Part shown: piece after piece, positions 20,012 through 28,003 of the stretch
Layout: every line of letters begins with the position of its first letter
Numbering within the stretch: the first letter of the stretch is position 1
From: an uncultured bacterium
Lineage (GTDB): Bacteria; Verrucomicrobiota; Kiritimatiellia; CAIKKV01; CALHGX01
Length of the DNA: 64,000 nucleotides
Assembly (NCBI GenBank): GCA_938031185.1
Contig: CALHGX010000012.1
Location: forward strand, 1-64,000
Reading direction: 5' to 3'
Notes under the pieces: model-generated
Database searches by the model: none
Told to the model about the DNA's origin: nothing
What the model saw: the letters and a program-made list of their open reading frames with translations, nothing else
Position numbers and translations under genes: made by a program

Positions 20012-21061
20012 ATGAAACGGACAGAGTATTTCCTGCGGCGGCTCCTGCTCGTGCCCCCCACCTTCCTTGGCATCACCCTGCTTTGTTTCGCCCTTGTGCA
20101 GTTCGTTCCAGGCGGGCCGGTGGAACAAATGATCATGCAGATGAAGGGCGTCGGCGTCGGCGAAGCGAGGCTCAGTGCTGGTGCTGTCGGAGCCATTTCC
20201 GAGGAGCAAAGGCAGGCGCTCGAACGCCATTTCGGTTTCGACCGTCCGTTCGCTGTCCGCTACTGGAACTGGCTCGTCCGCGACCGGCTCGGCCTGCGGA
20301 TGGAATCCTACCGCTTCCCCAACCGGAACGCCTGGCAGCTGATCCGGGAACGCTTTCCCGTCTCGCTGATTTTTGGTCTCACCGGGTTCCTGCTGAGCTA
20401 CGCCGTCTGTATCCCCCTTGGGCTCGCCAAGGCCTTGCGGCACGGCGCCCGCTTCGACTGGCTCTCCAGCCTAATCGTCTTCGCCGGTTACGCTGTGCCG
20501 CCGTTTGCACTCGGTTTGGTGTTGCGAATGTTGCTCTGCGGCACCGTGGATGCCTTCTGGGACGTCCTGCCTCTTTCCGGCTTCACGTCCGATCACTTCG
20601 CCTTGCTTTCCCCCGCCGGCAAGGCGGCGGATATCGCCCGACACATGATCCTGCCCGTATCGTGCTACGTGGCCGGCAACTTCGCCGTGCTCACACTGCT
20701 CACCAAGAACTCTCTCCTCGAACAAATCGGGCGGGACTACGTTCGCACCGTGCTCGCCAAGGGCGGAAGTCCGGCCCGCGCCGTTTGGCGCCACGCGCTG
20801 CGAAATGCGCTCATCCCCGTCGCCACCGGCATCGGAGGCATTCTCACGGTCATGTTCGCCGGTTCGGTCATTATCGAACAGGTCTTCGAAATCCCCGGCA
20901 TGGGCCGGTTGAGCCTCGAAGCGATCGTGGGCCGCGATTATCCCGTATTCATGGGGATCCTCTCGCTGACCTCCCTTCTGGGGCTTCTCGGCAACATCCT
21001 TTCGGATTTCGCCTACGTGCTGATTGACCCGCGGATCCATTTTGGAGGACGCAGGGCGTGA
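20012..21061 (+). CDS. Oligopeptide ABC transporter permease (YejB/DppB type)
   Basis: 349 residues, inner-membrane permease with about six helices. The N-terminus MKRTEYFLRRLLLVPPTFLGI and the segment FVPGGPVEQM are typical of YejB, and the EAA-like coupling loop reads RTVLAKGGSPARAVWRHALRNALIP. The open frame extends upstream to 19856, but homology begins at the ATG 20012. The stop overlaps the next permease (GTGA). No periplasmic binding protein gene is adjacent, so the substrate (peptides, microcin-like compounds or muropeptides) is inferred from the family. Confidence 0.92.
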   Translation: MKRTEYFLRRLLLVPPTFLGITLLCFALVQFVPGGPVEQMIMQMKGVGVGEARLSAGAVGAISEEQRQALERHFGFDRPFAVRYWNWLVRDRLGLRMESYRFPNRNAWQLIRERFPVSLIFGLTGFLLSYAVCIPLGLAKALRHGARFDWLSSLIVFAGYAVPPFALGLVLRMLLCGTVDAFWDVLPLSGFTSDHFALLSPAGKAADIARHMILPVSCYVAGNFAVLTLLTKNSLLEQIGRDYVRTVLAKGGSPARAVWRHALRNALIPVATGIGGILTVMFAGSVIIEQVFEIPGMGRLSLEAIVGRDYPVFMGILSLTSLLGLLGNILSDFAYVLIDPRIHFGGRRA

Positions 21062-22698
21062 ATGGCGCATCATCCTTTTTCCGGAAGCAAATAGCCGGCC
21101 GCCTTGGGTGGCGGCTTAATCCCATCGCGCAGAAACGGCTGCGGCGTTTCCGGAACATGAAACGCGCGTACAGATCCCTTTGGACGCTGGCCGCGCTGTA
21201 CGTCATCAGTCTTTGTTCCGAACTGCTTTGCAATTCAGATCCCCTCTACGTGCGCCACAACGGACGGTCGTATTTCCCCGTGTTCCGTTTCTATCCGGAG
21301 AACGTCTTCACCGGCAACGGGCGTCAGACGCGGCCGGACTACAAACGCATCGCGGCCGACCCCGCGTTCAAGGCGAGCCCGAGCAACCGGATGATCTTTG
21401 CCCCCTTGCGCTACGGACCGAACGAAATCATCCAACCGGCGTCCCTGCCCCATACCGACCGCGTCACGCTGCGCATAACCGCGGCGGAACGCGTCGGCGC
21501 CGTTTATCTCGCCCCCGATAGCCGTGTGATCCGTCATCTGGCGGCAGAGTTCGCTTTCAGAGATTCGGCGCAAGCATCCGCACCGCGATTGGCGGATCAC
21601 TGGGAAATGCCCCCCGCCCTCCAAGAGGCCCTTGCGAAACGATTTCGCAACGAAGCGACTCCTGCCTTCCGCGCCCTGCTGGCTTCACGCCACCGTCCCG
21701 GGCTGCAAGCAGAGGCGCACCTGGCGCCGTTCACGCCGCGGTCTGCGCCCCGAACCACCGTGCGTCTCACGCTGCGGCAGCGTCCGCCCGCCGACGCTCC
21801 GACGCCTTCACTGGTGACCGTGGACAGCACGGGAGGCGTCGTCCGCGTATCCGGTGGCGCATGGACGCGTCTTTCGGAAGCCCAGCGCGCGGCCCTCTTG
21901 GCGCTGGCAGTCCAGCGGTTCGACGCACCGGTGGACCCGCTCATGCTGGAGGAAGGCGACACGACCTGGCGGGTTCTTTTCGAGAAAAAAGAAGTGCGAT
22001 GGCCGTACCCTCCGGTCCGCGGTCATTGGCTGGGCATTGATCACTCCGGCCGCGACGTGCTGGCCCGTCTTCTGTACGGGTTGAGAACCTCCATGACCTT
22101 TGGCTTGCTGCTGGTCGTTTTTTCGATGGGGCTCGGCATAGCGCTGGGCGCGATCCAAGGGTACTTTGGCGGCACCACGGACCTGACCTTCCAGCGCTTC
22201 ACGGAAATCTGGAGCGCCCTCCCTTTCCTCTACGTAATGATTCTGCTTGGCTCGATCTACGGACGCGGTTTTCTATTGCTATTGGTCTGTTACGGTCTCT
22301 TCAACTGGATCGGGATTTCCCACTACGCTCGCGCCGAGTTTCTGCGACTTCGTGCGCAACCGTTCGTGGACGCCGCTCGCGTGCTTGGTCTGTCCAACCG
22401 CGCCATCATTTTCCGACACATTCTGCCAAATGCCTTAGCACCCATTGTCGCTTTCTTCCCCTTCCAGCTTGTGGGGGCCATCGGCTCGCTGGCTGCGCTC
22501 GACTACCTCGGCTTCGGTCTGCCTCCGCCCACCCCGAGCTGGGGGGAGCTATTGCAGCAGGCCCAGCAATATCGCTGGGCTTGGTGGCTGATTTTGTATC
22601 CATCGTTGGCTCTCTTTATTGTCATGCTGCTCGGCGTCTTCGTCGGCGAAGGCGCGCGGGAGGCCTTCGATCCAAAACCGCAGGTTCGACTGGAATAG
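21058..22698 (+). CDS. Oligopeptide ABC transporter permease (YejE/DppC type) with large extracytoplasmic insert
   Basis: 546 residues, against about 300-340 for a usual DppC/YejE. Helix 1 (about 40-58) is followed by some 260 extracytoplasmic residues before the conserved GHWLGIDHSGRDVLARLLYG motif and the five-helix core. The coupling loop is FVDAARVLGLSNRAIIFRHI. The insert has no domain I can name; a shorter version occurs in YejE. Starts with GTG inside the yejB stop. It forms the heterodimeric channel with the upstream permease. Confidence 0.9.
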   Translation: MNGASSFFRKQIAGRLGWRLNPIAQKRLRRFRNMKRAYRSLWTLAALYVISLCSELLCNSDPLYVRHNGRSYFPVFRFYPENVFTGNGRQTRPDYKRIAADPAFKASPSNRMIFAPLRYGPNEIIQPASLPHTDRVTLRITAAERVGAVYLAPDSRVIRHLAAEFAFRDSAQASAPRLADHWEMPPALQEALAKRFRNEATPAFRALLASRHRPGLQAEAHLAPFTPRSAPRTTVRLTLRQRPPADAPTPSLVTVDSTGGVVRVSGGAWTRLSEAQRAALLALAVQRFDAPVDPLMLEEGDTTWRVLFEKKEVRWPYPPVRGHWLGIDHSGRDVLARLLYGLRTSMTFGLLLVVFSMGLGIALGAIQGYFGGTTDLTFQRFTEIWSALPFLYVMILLGSIYGRGFLLLLVCYGLFNWIGISHYARAEFLRLRAQPFVDAARVLGLSNRAIIFRHILPNALAPIVAFFPFQLVGAIGSLAALDYLGFGLPPPTPSWGELLQQAQQYRWAWWLILYPSLALFIVMLLGVFVGEGAREAFDPKPQVRLE

Positions 22699-22707
22699 CG
22701 CCCCATC

Positions 22708-23715
22708 ATGCCCACCTCATCGGACATCATTTTGGACATCCGCGGTTTGAGCGTGCGCTTTGACACCGACGACGGTGCTCTGACGGTCGTGGAAAATGTT
22801 TCCCTGTGCCTTCCGCGGGGCGCGGTGGTCGGCCTGGTTGGCGAATCCGGTTGCGGCAAGTCGGTGACGGCGTTGTCGGTTCTGCGCCTCCTGCCGGCGC
22901 CAGCGGGCCGTGTCACAGCCGGCGAAATCTGGTTTGAGGGCGAAGATCTGCTCCGCACACCCCCGGATCGGCTGCGACGCGTTCGAGGCCAACGCATCGC
23001 CATGGTTTTCCAAGAACCGATGACGGCCCTTTCCCCCCTGCACACGATCGGTGATCAACTGGCTGAAACCTGGCGCCTGCACCGATCCGCATCACGAGCG
23101 GAAGCACGCACCGAAGCGCTGAAGTGGCTCCGTCGCGTCGGCCTTCCCGATCCGGAAGAACGGCTGGACGCGCGACCCCATCAGCTTTCGGGCGGCATGC
23201 TTCAGCGCGTCATGCTCGCCATGGCCATGATGCTGCATCCCGCCCTGCTGATCGCCGACGAGCCGACCACCGCGCTGGACGTCACCATTCAAGCGCAGAT
23301 TCTCGATCTGATGCGACAGATGAAGGAGCGGGACACCGCCATTCTGCTGATCACGCACGACCTGGGTGTAATCTGGGAAATGTGCGACACCGTCGCCGTC
23401 ATGTATGCGGGCCGCGTTGTGGAAACCGCGCCGGTGAACGCACTTTTCCAAGCCCCGGCTCATCCCTATACCCGCGGCCTGCTGGATGCGGTGCTGAGTC
23501 TCGGCGCTCCGGCGCGCCGTCTGAAAGACATCCCCGGTCAGGTGCCGACCGCCGGACAATATCCCCCCGGCTGCCGTTTTCATCCCCGTTGCCCTTTCGC
23601 GTTCGATCGCTGCCGCGTGGAAAAGCCCCCGCTGCAAGACGTCGGGAACGGCCAAGCGGCCGCTTGCTTTCTGGCCGGACAATGGGCCGGCAACCGCTCC
23701 GGAGACCCGCCATGA
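22708..23715 (+). CDS. Oligopeptide ABC transporter ATP-binding protein (DppD type)
   Basis: 335 residues. Walker A GESGCGKS, Q-loop VFQEPMTALSP, signature LSGGMLQRV, Walker B LLIADEPTTALD and H-loop LITHD. The C-terminus has the oligopeptide-transporter cysteine motif (GCRFHPRCPFAFDRC), which in some family members holds an iron-sulfur cluster. It is 9 nt after the permease and overlaps the second ATPase as ATGA, so all four genes form one operon. Confidence 0.95.
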   Translation: MPTSSDIILDIRGLSVRFDTDDGALTVVENVSLCLPRGAVVGLVGESGCGKSVTALSVLRLLPAPAGRVTAGEIWFEGEDLLRTPPDRLRRVRGQRIAMVFQEPMTALSPLHTIGDQLAETWRLHRSASRAEARTEALKWLRRVGLPDPEERLDARPHQLSGGMLQRVMLAMAMMLHPALLIADEPTTALDVTIQAQILDLMRQMKERDTAILLITHDLGVIWEMCDTVAVMYAGRVVETAPVNALFQAPAHPYTRGLLDAVLSLGAPARRLKDIPGQVPTAGQYPPGCRFHPRCPFAFDRCRVEKPPLQDVGNGQAAACFLAGQWAGNRSGDPP

Positions 23716-24728
23716 TTTCTTCCATCAACTTGTCCAAGCCCTTGTTGCAGGTGGAGGCGCTGCGCACATGGTTTCCCATCCTGCGCGGCGTATTCGCTCG
23801 CGCGGTCGGCCAGATCCGCGCCGTAGACGGTGTCTCCCTGCACATCAACGCGGGAGAAGCGCTGGGGCTCGTGGGCGAATCCGGTTGCGGAAAGTCCACA
23901 CTCGCTCGAACAGTCGTCGGCCTAGAGCATCCTACGGATGGACGGATTTATTTCGACGGGCTCGATTTGCTCCGGGCCTCGCGTCAAACCATGACTCGCG
24001 CGCGTTGCCGTCTTCAGATGATCTTTCAAGACCCCTATTCGTCCCTGAATCCGCGCCTGACGGTCATGGAACTGGTGACCGAGGGTTTGCTGGCACATGG
24101 CCTTATTGAACCGGCAGCCCGACGCGACGCGGCCGTCGCGGCCTTGCGCGAGGTGGGCCTGGACGCGGACGCCCTGTCCCGCTATCCCCATGAGTTTTCC
24201 GGGGGCCAGCGGCAGCGTATTTGCATCGCCCGCGCCATGGCCCTGCGGCCGGCGCTGGTCATCTGCGACGAGCCGGTCAGCGCGCTAGATGTCTCCGTGC
24301 GCGCCCAGGTGCTGAATCTGCTCAATGACCTGCGCGAGCAACACGGGCTGGCCTATCTTTTCATCTCACACGACCTGGCCGTGGTTCGCCATATGGCCGA
24401 TCGCGTCGCCGTGATGTACTTGGGCCGCATCGTGGAGGAAGGTCCGGCGGCGACGGTATTGGACCAACCCGGCCATCCCTATACGCGTGCACTGGTCTCG
24501 GCCACACCCGTTCCGTACCGGCCGCGGCAGAACCGGCTCGTACTCCCCGGCGATGTGCCGTCCGCCTCCCGGCCGCCGCCGGGCTGTCGTTTTCACCCGC
24601 GCTGTCCTTTTGCCACACTCGCTTGCGCTGAAATCGAGCCCGCGCTTGAGCGCATGGCAACGAGGATCTCCGGTCATCGCGTCGCCTGCCTGCGGCGAAA
24701 CGAACTCGAACCATCGCCGCCACTTTGA
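23712..24728 (+). CDS. Oligopeptide ABC transporter ATP-binding protein (DppF/OppF type)
   Basis: 338 residues from the ATG at 23712, which overlaps the preceding stop. Walker A GESGCGKS, Q-loop IFQDPYSSLNPR, signature FSGGQRQRI, Walker B LVICDEPVSALD, and H-loop FISHD. It ends with the same GCRFHPRCPF cysteine motif as its partner. The open frame extends far upstream (to 23124) only as a shadow of the first ATPase. The two ATPases would form the nucleotide-binding dimer of the peptide importer. Confidence 0.95.
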   Translation: MISSINLSKPLLQVEALRTWFPILRGVFARAVGQIRAVDGVSLHINAGEALGLVGESGCGKSTLARTVVGLEHPTDGRIYFDGLDLLRASRQTMTRARCRLQMIFQDPYSSLNPRLTVMELVTEGLLAHGLIEPAARRDAAVAALREVGLDADALSRYPHEFSGGQRQRICIARAMALRPALVICDEPVSALDVSVRAQVLNLLNDLREQHGLAYLFISHDLAVVRHMADRVAVMYLGRIVEEGPAATVLDQPGHPYTRALVSATPVPYRPRQNRLVLPGDVPSASRPPPGCRFHPRCPFATLACAEIEPALERMATRISGHRVACLRRNELEPSPPL

Positions 24729-24754
24729 GCGCCGACCGGAAGTGGTCGGTAAGC

Positions 24755-24783
24755 TTGCGCTTCGCCTCGCGGCGGAGTATGTT
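24755..24783 (+). promoter_or_regulatory. Promoter of pta
   Basis: -35 TTGCGC (24755-24760), 17-nt spacer, -10 TATGTT (24778-24783). The leader is about 45 nt and ends with GAGAGGA ahead of the pta ATG at 24834. Confidence 0.5.
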
Positions 24784-24833
24784 TTTGGGTCGTTATTCCG
24801 TGCCTTGACCGATTCAAGAGAGGATGCCCCCAC

Positions 24834-25841
24834 ATGCCGCTGATGGACAAACTCGTGCCGCGCGCACGCGCCCTGTGCAAGACCATTGTGCTCGCCGAAG
24901 GACAGGATGATCGGGTGATCCGCGCCGCGGAACGCTTGGCCGCCGCAAATCTCGCCCGCGTGATCATATTGGCCACGCCGGAAGAGCAGGCCCGGGCGAC
25001 CGGCCTGCTGCCATCCCTTCCTCCCGGCATCCGTTTCGTGGATTTTCGCTCCGCCCCCGAGGGCGAACGGTTGGCAGAAGCTTTTTACCGGCGGCGTCAG
25101 CACAAGGGCATTTCGCCGGAAGAAGCGCGAACGGCCATGAAGAACCGATTGTATTTCGGCAACATGATGGTGCATGAAGGATTGGCCGATGGCTTGGTGG
25201 CCGGCAGCATCGCCACCACGCCGGACATGATCCGCGCCGCCTTTCAGTGCATCGGCACGGCGCCGGGCATCCGGGTGGGCTCAAGCTGCTTTGTCATGGA
25301 CCTGGCCCGGCCCACGCCCGGAGGACAAGACGTGCTGCTCTACGCGGACGGAGGAGTGAATCCCAACCCCACCGCCGAACAACTCGTGGACATCGCAATC
25401 GCGACGGTGCGCACCTATCAGGCGCTCGTCGGCGAACCGTCACGCGTCGCTTTTCTATCTTTCTCCACAAAGGGCAGCGCACGCCATCCTCTTGTGGACA
25501 AGATGGCCCGCGCCGCGGAAATGACGTCTCAGCGCGTGGCGAACCTGGGACTCGACGCCACAGTGGACGGCGAACTGCAGGCCGACGCGGCCTTGGTGCC
25601 GGACGTGGCGGCCCGAAAATGTCCCGAAAGCCGCCTGCGCGGCACGGCCAACATCCTCATCTTTCCCGATCTGCAGGCGGGCAACATCTGCTACAAGATC
25701 ACCGAACGGCTCGCCGGCGCCACCGCGTATGGACCCATCATGCAGGGGCTGGCCCGGCCGGTGAACGATCTCTCCCGCGGATGCAAGCCGGACGACATCG
25801 TGGGCGTCGCGGTCATCACCGCCTGTCAGGCGGCTGCTTGA
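24834..25841 (+). CDS. pta: Phosphate acetyltransferase
   Basis: Interconverts acetyl-CoA and acetyl phosphate. 335 residues, the short single-domain PTA/PTB form without the N-terminal DRTGG regulatory region of E. coli Pta. Motifs: [19 protein letters not shown], the [17 protein letters not shown] region, and [13 protein letters not shown] with the catalytic-site residues. No acetate kinase gene lies in this window. The 3' end overlaps the convergent NagA-like gene by 16 nt. Confidence 0.93.
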   Translation: MPLMDKLVPRARALCKTIVLAEGQDDRVIRAAERLAAANLARVIILATPEEQARATGLLPSLPPGIRFVDFRSAPEGERLAEAFYRRRQHKGISPEEARTAMKNRLYFGNMMVHEGLADGLVAGSIATTPDMIRAAFQCIGTAPGIRVGSSCFVMDLARPTPGGQDVLLYADGGVNPNPTAEQLVDIAIATVRTYQALVGEPSRVAFLSFSTKGSARHPLVDKMARAAEMTSQRVANLGLDATVDGELQADAALVPDVAARKCPESRLRGTANILIFPDLQAGNICYKITERLAGATAYGPIMQGLARPVNDLSRGCKPDDIVGVAVITACQAAA

Positions 25842-26749
25842 CGCGCGGTTTCCAGCAAGCGAAGAGGATTGATCCGCCCCGCCCGATTCAACTCTTCCCC
25901 TGAAAGCCCCGCGGCGCGTGCCAGCACCGCAAGGCAATCGGCCATCGTTGAGCAGGAGCCGGCCAGCAGGCCGTCCTCCTCCCGAACGATGCGCCCCTCG
26001 GGCTCCAAACGCACCGACGCGCCCATGAACTCATAATGCCCGACCGGCAGGCCGCCCAGCGCCGCGACATCGCTGGTGACGATGAACCGCTCAGGCCCCT
26101 TGGCCCGCCAGGCGACGCGGATGAAACTGTCCGGCAGGTGATGGCCGTCGGTAATGAACATCGCGCTCAAGCCATCGCAGGCCAGTTGGCTCCAAATCGG
26201 ATTCGGGTGCCGCGGCAGGTTGGCCGCAATGCCGTTCCCCAGATGCGTGGCGCAGCAGGCCCCCGCCGTCACGGCCGCCTGTACCGTGCGCTCATCCGCC
26301 AGGTGATGGCCCAGCGAGACCGCCACGCCGCTGGCGCGCGCATGGCGGATCAATTGTTCCGCCCCGGGCAGTTCCGGCGCCAGCGTCAGCAGCCGGATAC
26401 GGCCCCGGGCCAGCTCCATCCAACGGTCGAACCGGCGTGTGTCGGGCCAACCGAGATATTCCGCCGGATGAGCCCCGCGGCTGACCGGCGCAAGAAAAGG
26501 GCCTTCAAGATGCAGGCCGAGCAGATGCGGGCCAAGATCCGCCTCGCACATCGCCGCGGCCAACACCGGCAAATTCTCCTCGTAAACCGACTCGGGCGAA
26601 CTCGTTACCGTGGGGCAGAACGCGCCCGTGCCGCGCCGAAGCAGGTTCTTCACCACCGCTCGAACATCCGCCACCGTCAGGCGGGGGGCCGAAAAATCCA
26701 CACCGGCGTATCCGTTGACCTGCAGATCCACCCATCCGTCCGCGATCAT
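25826..26749 (-). CDS. nagA: N-acetylglucosamine-6-phosphate deacetylase-like (NagA), short form
   Basis: 307 residues against about 380 for typical NagA; it starts directly in the barrel with [15 protein letters not shown], without the N-terminal beta-sandwich half. Metal-site motifs are present: [14 protein letters not shown] and [10 protein letters not shown] (THLFNAM is usual), and the catalytic aspartate is in TSDVAALGG. The short N-terminus looks genuine because a promoter ends 8 nt before the ATG. It would deacetylate amino-sugar phosphates from cell wall or chitin. No nagB is nearby, so the exact substrate is uncertain. Confidence 0.8.
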   Translation of the reverse strand: MIADGWVDLQVNGYAGVDFSAPRLTVADVRAVVKNLLRRGTGAFCPTVTSSPESVYEENLPVLAAAMCEADLGPHLLGLHLEGPFLAPVSRGAHPAEYLGWPDTRRFDRWMELARGRIRLLTLAPELPGAEQLIRHARASGVAVSLGHHLADERTVQAAVTAGACCATHLGNGIAANLPRHPNPIWSQLACDGLSAMFITDGHHLPDSFIRVAWRAKGPERFIVTSDVAALGGLPVGHYEFMGASVRLEPEGRIVREEDGLLAGSCSTMADCLAVLARAAGLSGEELNRAGRINPLRLLETARQAAA

Positions 26750-26757
26750 GAGGACTC

Positions 26758-26786
26758 AACATACCGGATGCCTGGCGTCGAGGCAA
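26758..26786 (-). promoter_or_regulatory. Promoter of the NagA-like gene (leaderless type)
   Basis: Minus strand: -35 TTGCCT (26786-26781), 17-nt spacer, -10 TATGTT (26763-26758). The ATG is at 26749, so the predicted transcript begins about 2 nt before or at the start codon and no Shine-Dalgarno sequence can be used. Confidence 0.5.
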
Positions 26787-26835
26787 TGCTGGAGCGCCCG
26801 CCTGATAGTGGCATCTTGAAAAGAGAGAGGCCCGT

Positions 26836-27353
26836 ATGAGCGCCGCCAATCCGCCCCGGTTCATGCCGGACCACATGGCGATCCGTCCGGGGAAGCATCG
26901 GAACATCATCGGCCGCGATGCCGCATGGGACCTCGGCGCAGACCTCCGCGAACCGATTCTGCGGGCCAATCGCAAGGAGCGGGTATTCGTCACCCGCAAC
27001 CGGCGAACGGCCAATCGGCCGCCCCCGCCGGAACGCCTGCTTCTTCCGATCACGACCGATCCGGTTGCGCAACGGCGAACGCTGACCGCCACGTTCGCCC
27101 TCGATCCGATCGAACGACTTTTCCCCGCCGCATTCGCTGCAACGTGGCGATCGAACCGGTGATGCGGCCCGAAAAGGTCCGGCTGCTTGTTCATCCGAAC
27201 GTGGTCGCCAGACATCGCCGCTTTTTCCGGCGCCCGAACTGCGGCACCGCATTCCGGCATGGCGGCCATGTCCGGAACGCCTGCCGCAAGCGGGGCCTTC
27301 CCCTGCCCTCCGGCGACAACGGCGACAAACAGGGATTCAGCGCCCCTGCTTGA
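26836..27353 (+). pseudogene. Frameshifted Mut7-C (PIN-like RNase plus zinc ribbon) gene
   Basis: The first frame (26836 to about 27126) resembles the Mut7-C PIN-like domain: PRFMPDHM at the start, ERVFVTRNRRTA in the middle and ALDPIERLF at the end. The expected zinc-ribbon half continues in a different frame: FPRRIRCNVAIEPV, then RFFRRPNCGTAFRHGGHV, to the stop at 27351. One base is missing in the run of four T and four C at 27119-27126. In addition the first cysteine of each zinc pair is replaced by arginine (RIRC, RPNC) and the TRD-type motif reads TRN. I call it decayed rather than programmed. It overlaps the mscL end by 17 nt. Confidence 0.65.
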
Positions 27354-27771
27354 GCAGATCGCGAATCTCGGTCAGCAGCGTAACTTCCGGAGGCGGCGGC
27401 GGCGGGGCCGGAGGCGCGGCAGGAGCCTGTGCCTCCTGGCGGCGCAATGCGTTCATGGCCCGGACCACGAGAAAGATGGCCAGCGCGACGATGACGAAGT
27501 CCACGATCGTGTTGACAAACTGCCCATAGTTGATGGTGGCCGCCCCCGCGGCCTTGGCCTCCGCCAGCGAGGAGTAGGTCTGCCCGTCCAGCGCCACAAA
27601 CAAATCCGCGAAGTTGACGTTGCCCGTCAACTTGCCGATGGGCGGCATCAGGATGTCGTTCACCATGGACGTCACGATCTTGCCAAATGCCCCGCCGATC
27701 AGTATGCCGACGGCCATATCCATCACATTGCCCCGCATCGCAAACGCCTTGAATTCTTTCAACAGGGTCAT
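27337..27771 (-). CDS. mscL: Large-conductance mechanosensitive channel
   Basis: 144 residues. Pentameric channel that releases solutes at low osmolarity. The N-terminal amphipathic helix and first helix ([30 protein letters not shown]) with the pore glycines are typical, followed by a periplasmic loop and the second helix (about 77-97, [18 protein letters not shown]). The C-terminus is unusually proline/alanine-rich before the terminal helix [11 protein letters not shown]. The start at ATG 27771 follows a strong GGGGAGGTG. It has its own promoter and a hairpin in the leader. Confidence 0.96.
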   Translation of the reverse strand: MTLLKEFKAFAMRGNVMDMAVGILIGGAFGKIVTSMVNDILMPPIGKLTGNVNFADLFVALDGQTYSSLAEAKAAGAATINYGQFVNTIVDFVIVALAIFLVVRAMNALRRQEAQAPAAPPAPPPPPPEVTLLTEIRDLLKQGR

Positions 27772-27791
27772 TTGACACCTCCCCTGCAACC

Positions 27792-27814
27792 GGCCGTTGC
27801 GTAGCGAAACGGCC
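27792..27814 (-). promoter_or_regulatory. Hairpin in the mscL leader
   Basis: Perfect 7-bp inverted repeat GGCCGTT / AACGGCC (27792-27798 and 27808-27814) with a 9-nt loop, between the promoter and the Shine-Dalgarno sequence of mscL. No T run follows, so it is not a standard terminator; a translational or stability role is possible. Confidence 0.4.
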
Positions 27815-27822
27815 CTGGCTCT

Positions 27823-27851
27823 TAAGTACCAATCCGAACCAGAGGATACAA
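27823..27851 (-). promoter_or_regulatory. Possible promoter of mscL
   Basis: Minus strand: -35 TTGTAT (27851-27846), 17-nt spacer, -10 TACTTA (27828-27823). Leader about 45 nt. The rest of the gap up to the histidine kinase stop (27852-28003) shows nothing I can support. Confidence 0.35.
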
Positions 27852-28003
27852 GATCAATCGCCGCCGGGCTGGTTCAGGAATCGCCGCGTGCAAGCCGGGT
27901 CCAAAAGCGGCCGTCATCCCCACCAGAAAGGGGAACGCTTCTCGCGAACAACGCCACCGCAGAACAACCGATCCCTTCCATCCTGCCGGACAGGAAGACG
28001 CTC

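Noticed and set aside
26836-27162. Intact 108-residue hypothetical gene
   Set aside because: The frame ends within the Mut7-C fold, and the missing zinc-ribbon half continues in another frame, so a pseudogene explains it better.
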